The position numbers and the translations under genes are program-made. Shown piece after piece: positions 1 to 8,308 of a DNA stretch of 23,342 bases (positions are counted from its first letter, which is position 1; each line of letters begins with the position of its first letter). The stretch comes from a virus. The notes beneath the pieces were generated by a model, which ran no database searches, was not told where the DNA came from, and saw only the letters and a program-made list of their open reading frames with translations. The stretch lies in the IMG/VR virus record IMGVR_UViG_3300037585_004453, positions 1-23,342 of that record. One strand, written 5' to 3'.

Positions 1-2
1 TT

Positions 3-1574
3 GTAGGTGGGTTAGAAAAACTTGAAACTCACGCCACAGATTATCCAAATAGAATTCATATGCATACAGGAGCACCAGTAGGACCAGTTTCATTTGCTCC
101 TGCAGGTATACAAGAACCAACTGATAGGTCAGATCGAACGGACTTTAGAGGTTCTAAATCATATAACATGTGGAAAAAACATATTGATAAAGTAGTTAAT
201 ACGTTAGGGTGGAAATTTGTAGATTGGAGCGGTGAAGATAAGAAAAATATAATAGATACATCTAAAAAAGAACCAAAAAAGCAAGAAAGATCCAAATATG
301 CAGCAGCTGGAATAAAAGCTGATGTAAAAGATGTAAAGAAACGAGAAAAACAAGCAAAAAAGCTATCAGAAGGACTTTTATTAGAAGGCGGAGCTTATGG
401 TCATATGTCACATCCCTTTGATGATAAAGGTTTAACGTTTGGAGACTTCAAAGAAATTATAAAAATATCACTTCAAGGTAATTTGGATCTTGAACAAGGA
501 GCGACTGAAAAAACTGACGGACAAAATTTATTTATAACTTGGGACGGTAAGTTAAAAGCAGCAAGAAACGGTGGAGATCTTAAAAAAGGTGGAATGGATG
601 CTAAGGCAGTAGCAAAGAAGTTTGCTGGTAGAGGTAATATAGAGAAGGCATTTACATATGCAATGAAAGATCTTTCGAAAGCAATTGGCAGTTTAAGTGA
701 TAAACAAAAAGAAAAAATATTTGATGGTGGAAATAATTGGGTAAATATGGAAATCATGTACCCAGCATCATCAAACGTAATAATGTATGATGCACCATAC
801 TTACAATTTCATAATGTTCTAAAATATAAAGATGGAACTGCAATTGGAGCGGTTTCAGATGGAGCAAGAATACTTGCTGGAATGATTCAACAAGTAAATC
901 AAAACGTACAAAAGAATTTTAGTGTAATTGGACCAAAAATATTAAAAGTTAAACCACATCAAGATTTCTCAGCAAAACAATCTTACTTTCTTGCAAAAAT
1001 AAAAAAGTTAATGTCACCGTATAATATGAAAGACACATCAACATTTGCAGAATACCATCAAGCTTGGTGGGAAGAATATGTAATTAAAAATTTAGGCGAT
1101 TTAAGCAATGAAGTAAAATGGCCACTTATTCGTAGATGGGCATTCTCAGAGAAATCGTTTAGATTGAATGCAAAAAATATTCCATATCCAGATATTCTTG
1201 AAAAAGCTAAACAAATCGATAAACAAAAGCATCAAGCACAAGTAAAAAAGAATATGTTGCCATTTGAAAAATTATTCTTCGAACTTGGAGCGGAAGTACT
1301 AAAGAATGTTGAAAATTTCCTAGCTGCAAACCCAGATAAAGCAATTCAAAATATCAGAAAGCAAGTAGCTGCAGCTGTTAAGCACGTTCGTAAAGGAGGT
1401 GATCTAAAAAACATTAACAAGCTGAAAGCTCAATTGGAAAAAATTCAAGGTATTGGTGGATTCAAAACGATAGTACCATCAGAGGGATTAGTATTTATAT
1501 ATAAGGGAAACACTTATAAATTGACGGGTGCATTCGCTCCAATAAATCAAATTACTGGAATGTTATACTTCTAG
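3..1574 (+). CDS. Nucleotidyltransferase/ligase-like protein, 5'-truncated
   Basis: The reading frame is open from the window edge, with no in-frame stop before the first ATG at 60. That Met is therefore probably internal and the gene is cut by the window. Numbering from it (504 residues), a KTDG motif at 151-154 is followed by ARNGG near 168, NMEIMYP at 229-235, EGLVF at 475-479 and TYKLTG at 485-490. Order and spacing resemble motifs I, III, IV and V of covalent nucleotidyltransferases (RNA/DNA ligases, capping enzymes), with Lys151 as the candidate nucleotidyl-lysine. The N-terminal third is lysine-rich and probably helical. Similar proteins occur in other T4-like phages, mostly as hypotheticals. 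What is seen: the motifs. What is inferred: that it is an active ligase or adenylyltransferase. No classical ligase C-terminal domain follows motif V, so it may be a degenerate or novel member. Confidence 0.55.
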   Translation, partial: VGGLEKLETHATDYPNRIHMHTGAPVGPVSFAPAGIQEPTDRSDRTDFRGSKSYNMWKKHIDKVVNTLGWKFVDWSGEDKKNIIDTSKKEPKKQERSKYAAAGIKADVKDVKKREKQAKKLSEGLLLEGGAYGHMSHPFDDKGLTFGDFKEIIKISLQGNLDLEQGATEKTDGQNLFITWDGKLKAARNGGDLKKGGMDAKAVAKKFAGRGNIEKAFTYAMKDLSKAIGSLSDKQKEKIFDGGNNWVNMEIMYPASSNVIMYDAPYLQFHNVLKYKDGTAIGAVSDGARILAGMIQQVNQNVQKNFSVIGPKILKVKPHQDFSAKQSYFLAKIKKLMSPYNMKDTSTFAEYHQAWWEEYVIKNLGDLSNEVKWPLIRRWAFSEKSFRLNAKNIPYPDILEKAKQIDKQKHQAQVKKNMLPFEKLFFELGAEVLKNVENFLAANPDKAIQNIRKQVAAAVKHVRKGGDLKNINKLKAQLEKIQGIGGFKTIVPSEGLVFIYKGNTYKLTGAFAPINQITGMLYF

Positions 1575-1575
1575 A

Positions 1576-1583
1576 TATTTATA
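1576..1583 (+). promoter_or_regulatory. TATTTATA late-promoter-like box
   Basis: GATATTTATA lies in the 22-nt gap between the first gene's stop and the next ATG at 1597. It is one copy of an octamer recurring before many genes here and is the reverse complement of the T4 late box. A start about 7 nt downstream would leave a very short leader carrying AGGG. Confidence 0.45.
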
Positions 1584-1596
1584 TAGGGAAAATTAT

Positions 1597-2280
1597 ATGG
1601 CTAAACAATCACAAATAAAATTAGATAACATGTTGAAAAGTATCAGTGAAGCAACTGTAACTGGTGCTGGATCAACTGGTACTGGTATTCTAACTGGTGA
1701 TGCTTGGCCTGATGGTATATATGTTAAAGCAGGAAGGAGAAAAATTTTATCTCCATCTGGATTGATGAGAGGTATGACGCAAATGGATTTTCCATTAGCT
1801 GATGCCATATATGATAATGATGAAGAATATGCAGGCGAACTTAGAGATGATACACCTCCACTAAGCCCAGTTCAAAGAGTTTGGAGAGGAACTGGACCAA
1901 ATAAATATCAAATTCCACCTGAGAGTTTGAACGGAACACATCTAGCAAATGGTAAAGAAGAAAACTGGTGGTGGGCTGGTCACATATCACCAGACAGTGC
2001 ACCAGAACAAGGAACACCAGAAAAATCTGGAAGAGACGGTGATAGATTCACATCAGATTATTTAAGAGTACAAGATAAAAATACATCCATACATAAATTG
2101 GATAAAAAGAAAAGATATCATAGCGGCACTATTGTAAAAAGTCAAGCTCCTGTAAAGAAATACGCAGATAGAGTATCTTTCAATAAATCAAAACTAAAAA
2201 ATCAACCTAAGGACTGGTGGAATCTTGGAGGCAAAGGTCCTATGCAGGATGGAAAAATAAAATTAAAAGATTTAATTTAA
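1597..2280 (+). CDS. Unknown phage protein, 227 aa
   Basis: Not recognised. The predicted protein is soluble, with no membrane segment or signal. The N-terminus (MAKQSQIKLDNMLKSI) looks helical, followed by a Gly/Thr-rich turn region. A tryptophan-rich patch (NWWWAGH) lies near residues 123-129, and the C-terminus is basic and lysine-rich, ending KIKLKDLI. The start is supported by an AGGG-containing leader 8-12 nt upstream and a promoter-like octamer just before it. It sits between a ligase-like gene and a small glycine-rich protein, upstream of terL. That position suggests a head, packaging or accessory role, but nothing in the sequence fixes it. Confidence 0.7.
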   Translation: MAKQSQIKLDNMLKSISEATVTGAGSTGTGILTGDAWPDGIYVKAGRRKILSPSGLMRGMTQMDFPLADAIYDNDEEYAGELRDDTPPLSPVQRVWRGTGPNKYQIPPESLNGTHLANGKEENWWWAGHISPDSAPEQGTPEKSGRDGDRFTSDYLRVQDKNTSIHKLDKKKRYHSGTIVKSQAPVKKYADRVSFNKSKLKNQPKDWWNLGGKGPMQDGKIKLKDLI

Positions 2281-2291
2281 GGAGAACATAA

Positions 2292-2591
2292 ATGGGAAGA
2301 GTAGATTCATACAACGCTAATAATGCTACAAGTCAAGTTGGAGTGCAAAGTCGGTTAGGTGGCACATCAAGAGTACACACGATAGCTGCTTCAACACAAT
2401 TTGATTTATCTGGTTCAGACGCAGGTAATCATGGATTCTTGCAAGATGTTGCATCAGCTAATACAAAATATCACTTTTGCGATGGATCCATACTGGCAGG
2501 TAATCTGTTAGCAGTAGATACAGTATATGAATATGAGTTAAGTAAAATTGTAACTCATAGTGGAACACAAGTAGTAGTATTCTGGAAGTAA
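2292..2591 (+). CDS. Small Gly/Ser-rich protein, possible virion decoration protein
   Basis: 99 residues with an excellent SD (AAGGAGAACATAAATG), 11 nt after the previous stop. The protein is rich in Gly, Ser, Asn, Ala and Thr. A disordered N-terminus is followed by alternating hydrophobic/polar stretches typical of small beta-rich proteins, ending IVTHSGTQVVVFWK. It has one Cys and no signal or membrane segment. The composition resembles small capsid-decoration or tail-accessory proteins of marine phages, and its ending recalls that of the protein at 10551. This is an inference from composition; no family was recognised. Confidence 0.65.
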   Translation: MGRVDSYNANNATSQVGVQSRLGGTSRVHTIAASTQFDLSGSDAGNHGFLQDVASANTKYHFCDGSILAGNLLAVDTVYEYELSKIVTHSGTQVVVFWK

Positions 2592-2595
2592 AAAT

Positions 2596-3174
2596 ATGAA
2601 AAAGGCTATATCAGAAGCCAAAGTTCAGCGTATGCGAAATCTTGTCACTGGCAAACACAACGCAAAAACTGGAACACAAATTGGTTATAAAAAGAAAGAA
2701 GAACGACATGTCGAGGGAGATGTGTGGGAAGAACGAGGAAAGACTTGGACTATAAAAAATGGTATCAAGCAAAACTTCACAAAACTTACTGAACTGCGAA
2801 AGTCGATTAGGACACCATTATGTTGTCCTGAATGTGGCAATCGCATGAAAAAACGGTTAGATAAAAAATTCTACAAACTTAGAAAGAAGTGCTTTGATTG
2901 CAATGTTGCAGACGAACATAAAATGAGATTGGAAGGAACATATGACCAATACGAACGTAAAACTATTGGCAATAAACTCGATACTATGTATGAAAATGTA
3001 AAAGATGTATTCAAAGAATATGTAGAGAGTGTGAACAAAGATTATATAACAGAGTCCGGACATAAGGAAGAATGGTTCGGAGGATTAACTAAAGAGCAAT
3101 ATCAACAAATGTCAGATGTTGAGTTGGAAAAATTAAAAACTAAGATAGATAATTATAAAAAAGGAAAAGAGTAA
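2596..3174 (+). CDS. Zinc-ribbon protein, 192 aa
   Basis: The central motif CCPECG (Cys76, Cys77, Cys80) and CFDC (Cys99-Cys102) form two CxxC knuckles 18 residues apart, a zinc ribbon. Before it lies a segment reading VEGDVWEERGKTWTIKNGIKQ, which looks like a small beta domain. After it comes a charged helical C-terminus ending YKKGKE. Proteins of this layout occur in T4-like marine phages without assigned function. The start overlaps an SD formed by the preceding gene's end (GGAAGTAAAAATATG). Likely roles are nucleic-acid binding or assisting a packaging or transcription complex. It could relate to a small terminase partner, but no gp16 similarity is visible. Confidence 0.7.
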   Translation: MKKAISEAKVQRMRNLVTGKHNAKTGTQIGYKKKEERHVEGDVWEERGKTWTIKNGIKQNFTKLTELRKSIRTPLCCPECGNRMKKRLDKKFYKLRKKCFDCNVADEHKMRLEGTYDQYERKTIGNKLDTMYENVKDVFKEYVESVNKDYITESGHKEEWFGGLTKEQYQQMSDVELEKLKTKIDNYKKGKE

Positions 3175-3176
3175 AC

Positions 3177-3467
3177 ATGAAAAAGTTATGGAAAGTACTA
3201 GCAGCTATAGGAGCTATTGTTGTTGGTATATTAGCAGTATCGTCAAAAGGTGATAAGAAACAATTCAAGAAAGATTTGAATAAAAATAAAAAGAAAATTG
3301 ACGATGTCAAGAAAAAATCATCTGCAGTAGAATCAAAAAAGAAAGAAACTAAGAAGAATATATCTAAGACAAAATCAAAAATAAAAAAGACTGCTTCTAA
3401 GAAAAAATCAACAACCTCAGCAAAAAATAAAGCCAAAAGCTTTAAGAAAAAATACGGAAAAAAATAA
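3177..3467 (+). CDS. Lysine-rich single-pass membrane protein, possible inner-membrane lysis protein
   Basis: 96 residues. An N-terminal hydrophobic helix (about residues 5-22, LWKVLAAIGAIVVGILAV) is followed by a tail made almost entirely of Lys, Ser, Thr, Asn and Ala, with no aromatic residues until the end (KKKYGKK). The SD is AAAGGAAAAGAG before ATG, 2 nt after the previous stop. Its stop overlaps the next gene's start by one base (TAATG), so the two are probably translationally coupled. A short N-terminal anchor with a long hydrophilic tail is the layout of an inner-membrane spanin. It also fits a small membrane effector or a DNA-binding, membrane-tethered peptide. Function is not assigned. 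Confidence 0.65.
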   Translation: MKKLWKVLAAIGAIVVGILAVSSKGDKKQFKKDLNKNKKKIDDVKKKSSAVESKKKETKKNISKTKSKIKKTASKKKSTTSAKNKAKSFKKKYGKK

Positions 3468-3847
3468 TGAAGAATATCTTAATTATAATGTTGAGTATGT
3501 TTTCTCTAAATCTATTTTCACAAGATACAGTAAGCATACCACAATCAGAGATAGATGAAATTATAGCTGTCATGGATACGTTGATGGAACAAGATTCAAT
3601 AAACAATATCCTTATAGAACAACAGCAATTACAGATACATAATTTCGAAACATTGATGAAGCAAGATAGTATGTTGCTAATGTACAAAACGCAGGAAATA
3701 TGTTTATTGAATGATCAAATTGATCTTTATAATAAGAGATTGAATCAAGTCGATAAGTGGTATAACAAAAGATGGGTTGGAACGATATTGGGAGTAGTCG
3801 GCACAGCAGCCATTATCCATGTGATCGACTATTCTTTGCCACGATAA
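3467..3847 (+). CDS. Secreted coiled-coil protein with C-terminal membrane segment, candidate spanin-like
   Basis: 126 residues. The N-terminal signal-like segment MKNILIIMLSMFSLNLFSQ would plausibly be cut before QDT; the LFSQ style is common in Bacteroidota exported proteins. A central helical region rich in Gln, Leu, Ile and Asp follows (about residues 22-98, likely coiled coil), then KWYNKRW and a second hydrophobic stretch (about 104-118, VGTILGVVGTAAIIHV). It has no lipobox. It starts inside the stop of the lysine-rich membrane protein. The pair, lying just before terL, resembles a two-gene envelope-disruption cassette in layout. That is inference only; no endolysin or holin is seen in the window. 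Confidence 0.65.
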   Translation: MKNILIIMLSMFSLNLFSQDTVSIPQSEIDEIIAVMDTLMEQDSINNILIEQQQLQIHNFETLMKQDSMLLMYKTQEICLLNDQIDLYNKRLNQVDKWYNKRWVGTILGVVGTAAIIHVIDYSLPR

Positions 3848-3872
3848 TATAATGTAAGGTAAATAAAATATA

Positions 3873-3880
3873 TATTTATA
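3873..3880 (+). promoter_or_regulatory. TATTTATA box directly before terL
   Basis: ATATATTTATATATAGT runs straight into the terL ATG. Only six bases separate the octamer from the start codon. If it acts as a -10-type element, transcription would begin at or beside the ATG, giving an essentially leaderless mRNA. Confidence 0.45.
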
Positions 3881-3886
3881 TATAGT

Positions 3887-5470
3887 ATGGCCAAACAAAA
3901 TCTCAAAAGTATAATATCATCTGAATACACTAAGTGTGCAAAGGATCCAGTATATTTCATGAAGAAATATTGTATGATCCAACATCCCACACGTGGAAAG
4001 ATACACTTTAATCTATACCAATTTCAAGAAAGAGCTCTGGACGAGTTTGCAAATAACGATTACAACATCATATTGAAATCTAGACAGTTAGGAATATCCA
4101 CCTTATCAGCTGGATATTCATTGTGGTCGATGATATTTAATCAAGACTTCAATGTGTTAGTAATTGCAACCAAACAAGAGGTGGCTAAAAATCTAGTTAC
4201 TAAAGTAAGAGTAATGCACGAATATTTACCTAGCTGGTTAAAAGGTAATACTATAGAGGATAATAAGTTAAGTCTCCGTTTTGCAAACGGATCTCAAATC
4301 AAAGCAGTATCAGCTGCAGGAGATGCAGGTAGATCGGAAGCATTATCATTACTCGTAATGGATGAAGCAGCTTTTATTGATAAGATTGGAGAGATATGGG
4401 CTTCTGCACAACAAACATTAGCAACTGGTGGTAAGTGTATTATATTATCAACACCAAATGGAACTGGAAATTTTTTCCACAAAACATGGGTGAAGGCTGA
4501 AGCAGATGAAAATAAATTCAATACTATAAGATTACATTGGACAGTACATCCAGAACGAAATCAAGATTGGAGAGATGAGCAGGATTCACTATTAGGTCCT
4601 AAAATGGCATCTCAAGAATGTGATTGTGATTTTATATCATCTGGTCATACCGTAGTAGAAGGAAATCTACTTCAATGGTTCAAAGAAACGTATCAATTGG
4701 ATCCACAAGAACGTAGAGGGATTGGTGGTGATTATTGGATCTGGGAATATCCAGATTATTCAAAGAATTATATGGTCGTTGCCGACGTCGCGAGAGGAGA
4801 TTCATCAGATTACTCTACATTTCATGTGATGGAGGTAGAGACTGTTTCCCAAGTAGCAGAGTTTAAGGGACAGCTATCGACTAAGGAATTTGGAAATATG
4901 TTAGTCAACGTTGCAACAGAATGGAACAATGCATTGTTAGTTGTAGAGAATGCAAACGTAGGTTGGGCAGCTATTCAAGTAGCTATTGATAGAGAATACA
5001 AGAATTTATACTATACATATAGAAACGATGGTGTTACTGACTTCGAGGTAGCTATGGATAAGGGATATGATCTAAAAAATAAGTCCCAAATGGTTCCAGG
5101 TTTCACAACATCAGCAAGAACTAGACCACTTTTGATATCGAAACTAGATATTTATTTCAGAGAAAAGGAATGTGTTGTCCGTTCTAAACGGTTGATAGAC
5201 GAGTTGTTTGTCTTCATTTGGAATGGTTCAAAAGCGGAGGCGCAACAAGGGTATAACGATGATTTGGTGATGGCATTTGCTATTGGTTTATACGTACGTG
5301 ATACAGCACTCAAGTTAAGACAACATGGTTTGGATCTAAATAGAGCAGCTCTTTCGTCGTTGGGCAACTCTAAAACTAAAAGTGTATACACATCAAACGA
5401 CAATTACGTTCCAGGACAGTGGGACACAAATATGGGAGATCATACTGAAGATCTCACTTGGTTATTATAG
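3887..5470 (+). CDS. terL: Terminase large subunit (T4 gp17 homologue)
   Basis: 527 residues. ATPase-nuclease motor that packages DNA through the portal and cuts concatemers. The ATPase domain (about 1-250) has a deviant Walker A, LKSRQLGIST at 63-72, in which the usual GK Lys is Ile70 and Lys64 stands at the front, as in lambda-type terminases. Walker B is LLVMDE with Asp159-Glu160, and the coupling motif is STPNGTG at 188-194. The C-terminal RNase H-like nuclease domain has Asp300 (VVADVARG), Glu354 (VVENANVG) and Asp459 (YNDDLVMA) as candidate metal ligands. Length is below the 610 residues of T4 gp17. There is no SD in front of the ATG, unlike portal immediately downstream, so initiation may be leaderless. 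Portal follows after 12 nt, a packaging-motor operon. Confidence 0.96.
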   Translation: MAKQNLKSIISSEYTKCAKDPVYFMKKYCMIQHPTRGKIHFNLYQFQERALDEFANNDYNIILKSRQLGISTLSAGYSLWSMIFNQDFNVLVIATKQEVAKNLVTKVRVMHEYLPSWLKGNTIEDNKLSLRFANGSQIKAVSAAGDAGRSEALSLLVMDEAAFIDKIGEIWASAQQTLATGGKCIILSTPNGTGNFFHKTWVKAEADENKFNTIRLHWTVHPERNQDWRDEQDSLLGPKMASQECDCDFISSGHTVVEGNLLQWFKETYQLDPQERRGIGGDYWIWEYPDYSKNYMVVADVARGDSSDYSTFHVMEVETVSQVAEFKGQLSTKEFGNMLVNVATEWNNALLVVENANVGWAAIQVAIDREYKNLYYTYRNDGVTDFEVAMDKGYDLKNKSQMVPGFTTSARTRPLLISKLDIYFREKECVVRSKRLIDELFVFIWNGSKAEAQQGYNDDLVMAFAIGLYVRDTALKLRQHGLDLNRAALSSLGNSKTKSVYTSNDNYVPGQWDTNMGDHTEDLTWLL

Positions 5471-5482
5471 GAGAAAAATAAA

Positions 5483-7351
5483 ATGGCGGATACTACGTTT
5501 TTCGGAAGGTTAAAAACATTATTCAATACTGGAACAATAATGCGTCGAGGATTAGACGGACGAGTTCGAGTAACGGATACAAATAAACTGCAATCGGTTG
5601 GAAATTTAGCAACTAATAAGATTGTAGATAGATATTCAAGATTGTTCGGATCTCAAACACAACAATCATCATTTGGTACAGCAGCAAACTTCCAATCGAT
5701 GAGACTACAATTATTTACAGACTATGAATCTATGGATGAGGATTCAATCATATCATCAGCTTTAGATATATATGCAGATGAATCTTCATTAAAGAATGAA
5801 TATCATGATGTTTTGAATATCGAATGTGAAAATGATGAAGTTCAAAAGGTATTACATAATTTATTCTATGATGTTCTCAATATAGAATTTAATCTCTGGC
5901 CGTGGATTCGTAACATGGTAAAATATGGTGATTTCTTTTTGAAATTAGACATAACAGAGAAGTTTGGAGTCACAAACGTCTCACCAGTTTCATCATATGA
6001 ATTATTCAGAGAAGAAGGATTCGATCCAAACGATCCTGAAGGAGTACGTTTTGTGCATGAAACCTTAATGGGAACTAACATGAGCTCATCCGGACAAAAT
6101 AAAACCCATTACGAGAATTATGAAATAGCTCACTTCAGACTATTGTCAGATACAAACTTTTTACCTTATGGTAAATCGATGATTGAAGCAGCTAGAAAGG
6201 TTTGGAAACAGTTAACTCTTATGGAAGACGCAATGTTAATCCATAGAGTAATGAGAGCTCCAGAAAGAAGAATATTCAAAATTGATATAGGTAATATACC
6301 ACCAAATGAAGTAGAAAACCACATGAACCAAGTTGTCAATAAGATGAAGAAGGTTCCATTTGTTGATAGACAAACAGGACAATATAATCTTAAATTCAAC
6401 ATGGAAAATATGTTAGAAGATTACTATCTTCCAATAAGAGGTGGACAATCAGGAACAGAAATAGACACATTATCTGGAATGGAATTCACTGGAATTGAAG
6501 ATATAGAGTATTTAAGGAATAGAATGCTAGCAGCACTTAAAATTCCGAAAGCATTCTTAGGATATGATGAGAATATCGAAGGAAAAGCAACTCTAGCAGC
6601 AGAGGATGTTCGATTTGCAAGAACGATAGAAAGAATTCAAAAGATTGTTGTATCAGAATTAACAAAAATTGCAATCGTTCACTTATATTCACAAGGATTT
6701 GATGATGAAAAATTAGTTGATTTTGAATTAACATTGACAAATCCATCAATGATATACGAACAAGAAAAGATTTCTCTTTGGAACGAAAAAGTAAGCCTTG
6801 CAGCATCGATAAAGTCAGATAAGATACTATCATCTGATTGGATATATGAAAATATTTGGGGAATGAGTAAAGAGGAGATAGAATCCCAGAATGAAGGATT
6901 AGCTAAGGATGCAAAGGAAACTCACAGGTTGACTCAACTAGAGGATGAAGGTAATGATCCACAAGTAACGCAAGAATCTTTTATAAATGGAGAGCCAAGA
7001 TATAAATCAGCTTTTGATTTGAGTGAATTAGAAGAAGACGAGCATGAAGAAGGAGCTTTAGGTAGACCAAAAGAAAGAACTAAATACAATACAGATAAGC
7101 ATGTACGAGATAGAGATCCAATTGGTAAAAAAGCTCGTGGAAAAGGAAGGGATGCTGATAGAACTGTAAAACATAAATATAAAAACGGAAGTGCACTAGC
7201 GCGAGAAGCTAAATTATCAACGGCAAAATCTATAAAAAATCGAATGCCAGCTGGTAAAACTAAAAATATAATAAAAGAAACGTTTAGCATTAAGCAGGAC
7301 CAAGTTGAACCTAGGTTATTGGACGAACGAAACTTAATAGACTTGGACTAA
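5483..7351 (+). CDS. gp20: Portal vertex protein (T4 gp20 homologue)
   Basis: 622 residues against 524 in T4. Forms the dodecameric ring at the capsid vertex, nucleates prohead assembly and docks terminase. The conserved body covers about residues 40-490, including SMDEDSIISSALDIYADES, the stem region around MEDAMLIHRVMRAPERRIFKID, and MLAALKIPKAFLGYDE with a following acidic helix. After about residue 500 there is a charged extension of roughly 120 residues, first acidic (LSELEEDEHEE) then strongly basic (GKKARGKGRDADRTVKHKYK). It begins with a strong SD (TAGGAGAAAAATAAAATG), 12 nt after terL. The tail may contact DNA or scaffold; this is inferred from charge alone. Confidence 0.95.
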   Translation: MADTTFFGRLKTLFNTGTIMRRGLDGRVRVTDTNKLQSVGNLATNKIVDRYSRLFGSQTQQSSFGTAANFQSMRLQLFTDYESMDEDSIISSALDIYADESSLKNEYHDVLNIECENDEVQKVLHNLFYDVLNIEFNLWPWIRNMVKYGDFFLKLDITEKFGVTNVSPVSSYELFREEGFDPNDPEGVRFVHETLMGTNMSSSGQNKTHYENYEIAHFRLLSDTNFLPYGKSMIEAARKVWKQLTLMEDAMLIHRVMRAPERRIFKIDIGNIPPNEVENHMNQVVNKMKKVPFVDRQTGQYNLKFNMENMLEDYYLPIRGGQSGTEIDTLSGMEFTGIEDIEYLRNRMLAALKIPKAFLGYDENIEGKATLAAEDVRFARTIERIQKIVVSELTKIAIVHLYSQGFDDEKLVDFELTLTNPSMIYEQEKISLWNEKVSLAASIKSDKILSSDWIYENIWGMSKEEIESQNEGLAKDAKETHRLTQLEDEGNDPQVTQESFINGEPRYKSAFDLSELEEDEHEEGALGRPKERTKYNTDKHVRDRDPIGKKARGKGRDADRTVKHKYKNGSALAREAKLSTAKSIKNRMPAGKTKNIIKETFSIKQDQVEPRLLDERNLIDLD

Positions 7352-7381
7352 ACTGACATAAAAGTGAGTCAAATACATATT

Positions 7382-7389
7382 TATTTATA
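7382..7389 (+). promoter_or_regulatory. TATTTATA late-promoter-like box
   Basis: TATTTATAGTATG lies in the 69-nt gap after portal, 31 nt before the next ATG at 7421. The context TTTATA...GTATG resembles the terL copy, but here an in-frame stop follows that ATG at once, so the real start is the later SD-led one. Confidence 0.5.
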
Positions 7390-7420
7390 GTATGTAGGTA
7401 CCAAAAATAGGAAAGAAATT

Positions 7421-8308
7421 ATGGCTAAATCAAAACATTCGAAAGTAAAAAATACAGGGATATTGTTTGAATTGCTAGCTCGCCAGCTGACTGCAGATAC
7501 ATTAAATGATGTGCAAAACCCAGCTGCAATAAAAATTATACGTGAATTTTTTGTAAAGAATACCGTATTAAAGAAAGAGCTACAATTATATCAGAGTCTA
7601 ATGAAACAGAAATTTGATAGTGAACCAAAAGCATCACAATTCATAGACGCTGTGTTAAATGAAAGACGTAAGCTTACTAACAAAACATTAGCTAATCAAA
7701 AATATAATCTGATTAAAGAAATTAAAAAGCATTATGATCTAGAAAAATTCGTTGCATCACCAGTCGCGAAGTACAAACAATATGCATCCGCATATAGATT
7801 ATTTGAATCATTATCTGATAGAGAGATTAACGATCCAAAAACAATTATGCAATGTAGAATAACATTAGCTGAGAGTATAATTACTCATCGTGCTAAAGAA
7901 AATAAGGCTAAGCAGTCGATTGTTGAAAAGTTCTCAAGTCATGATGAGGATACAAGATTATTGGCATATAGAATATTGGTAGATAAATTCAATAATAAAT
8001 ACAAAGGACTAACATCAGAACAGAAGACTCTTCTAGAGCAATATATCAATAATGTATCTAATAAAAAAACTCTCGCAGAATTCATAAACAAGAGAGCGAA
8101 TAGTTTGTATAAAGCATTAAGCTCTGAAAAGAAAAGAGTAAAAGATAAAATAGTTACAATCAAATTAAATGAAGTAATTAAACATCTAAAACCATTAACT
8201 ACAATAAAATCCATCAAGGATAAGCATATTCTTAACATGATGAGATATTATGATTTGAAAACGGAGCTAAAGAATGTCTCTACAAGACGAACTAGACAAG
8301 TTGTTTGA
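7421..8308 (+). CDS. Conserved T4-like phage protein of the portal-protease interval, 295 aa
   Basis: Mostly helical, basic protein starting MAKSKHSKVKNTGILFELLARQLTADTL, with no signal or membrane segment. The opening and the later LIKEIKKHYDLEKF and YKQYASAYRLFE segments resemble uncharacterised proteins I associate with marine T4-like phages at this position between gp20 and gp21. In T4 this slot holds small prohead-core genes 67 and 68, but this product is much larger and no direct homology can be claimed. The SD is AATAGGAAAGAAATT before ATG. Its 3' end overlaps the next gene by 35 nt, implying coupled translation. A role in head assembly is inferred from position. Confidence 0.75.
   Translation: MAKSKHSKVKNTGILFELLARQLTADTLNDVQNPAAIKIIREFFVKNTVLKKELQLYQSLMKQKFDSEPKASQFIDAVLNERRKLTNKTLANQKYNLIKEIKKHYDLEKFVASPVAKYKQYASAYRLFESLSDREINDPKTIMQCRITLAESIITHRAKENKAKQSIVEKFSSHDEDTRLLAYRILVDKFNNKYKGLTSEQKTLLEQYINNVSNKKTLAEFINKRANSLYKALSSEKKRVKDKIVTIKLNEVIKHLKPLTTIKSIKDKHILNMMRYYDLKTELKNVSTRRTRQVV

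Noticed and set aside
60-62. ATG at 60 as the true start of the first gene
   Set aside because: The frame is open to the window edge and no SD precedes this ATG, so the gene most likely starts outside the window.
529-536. TATTTATA inside the first gene
   Set aside because: Deep within coding sequence and far from any start codon; likely a chance match in AT-rich DNA. The same applies, less strongly, to 1493-1500.
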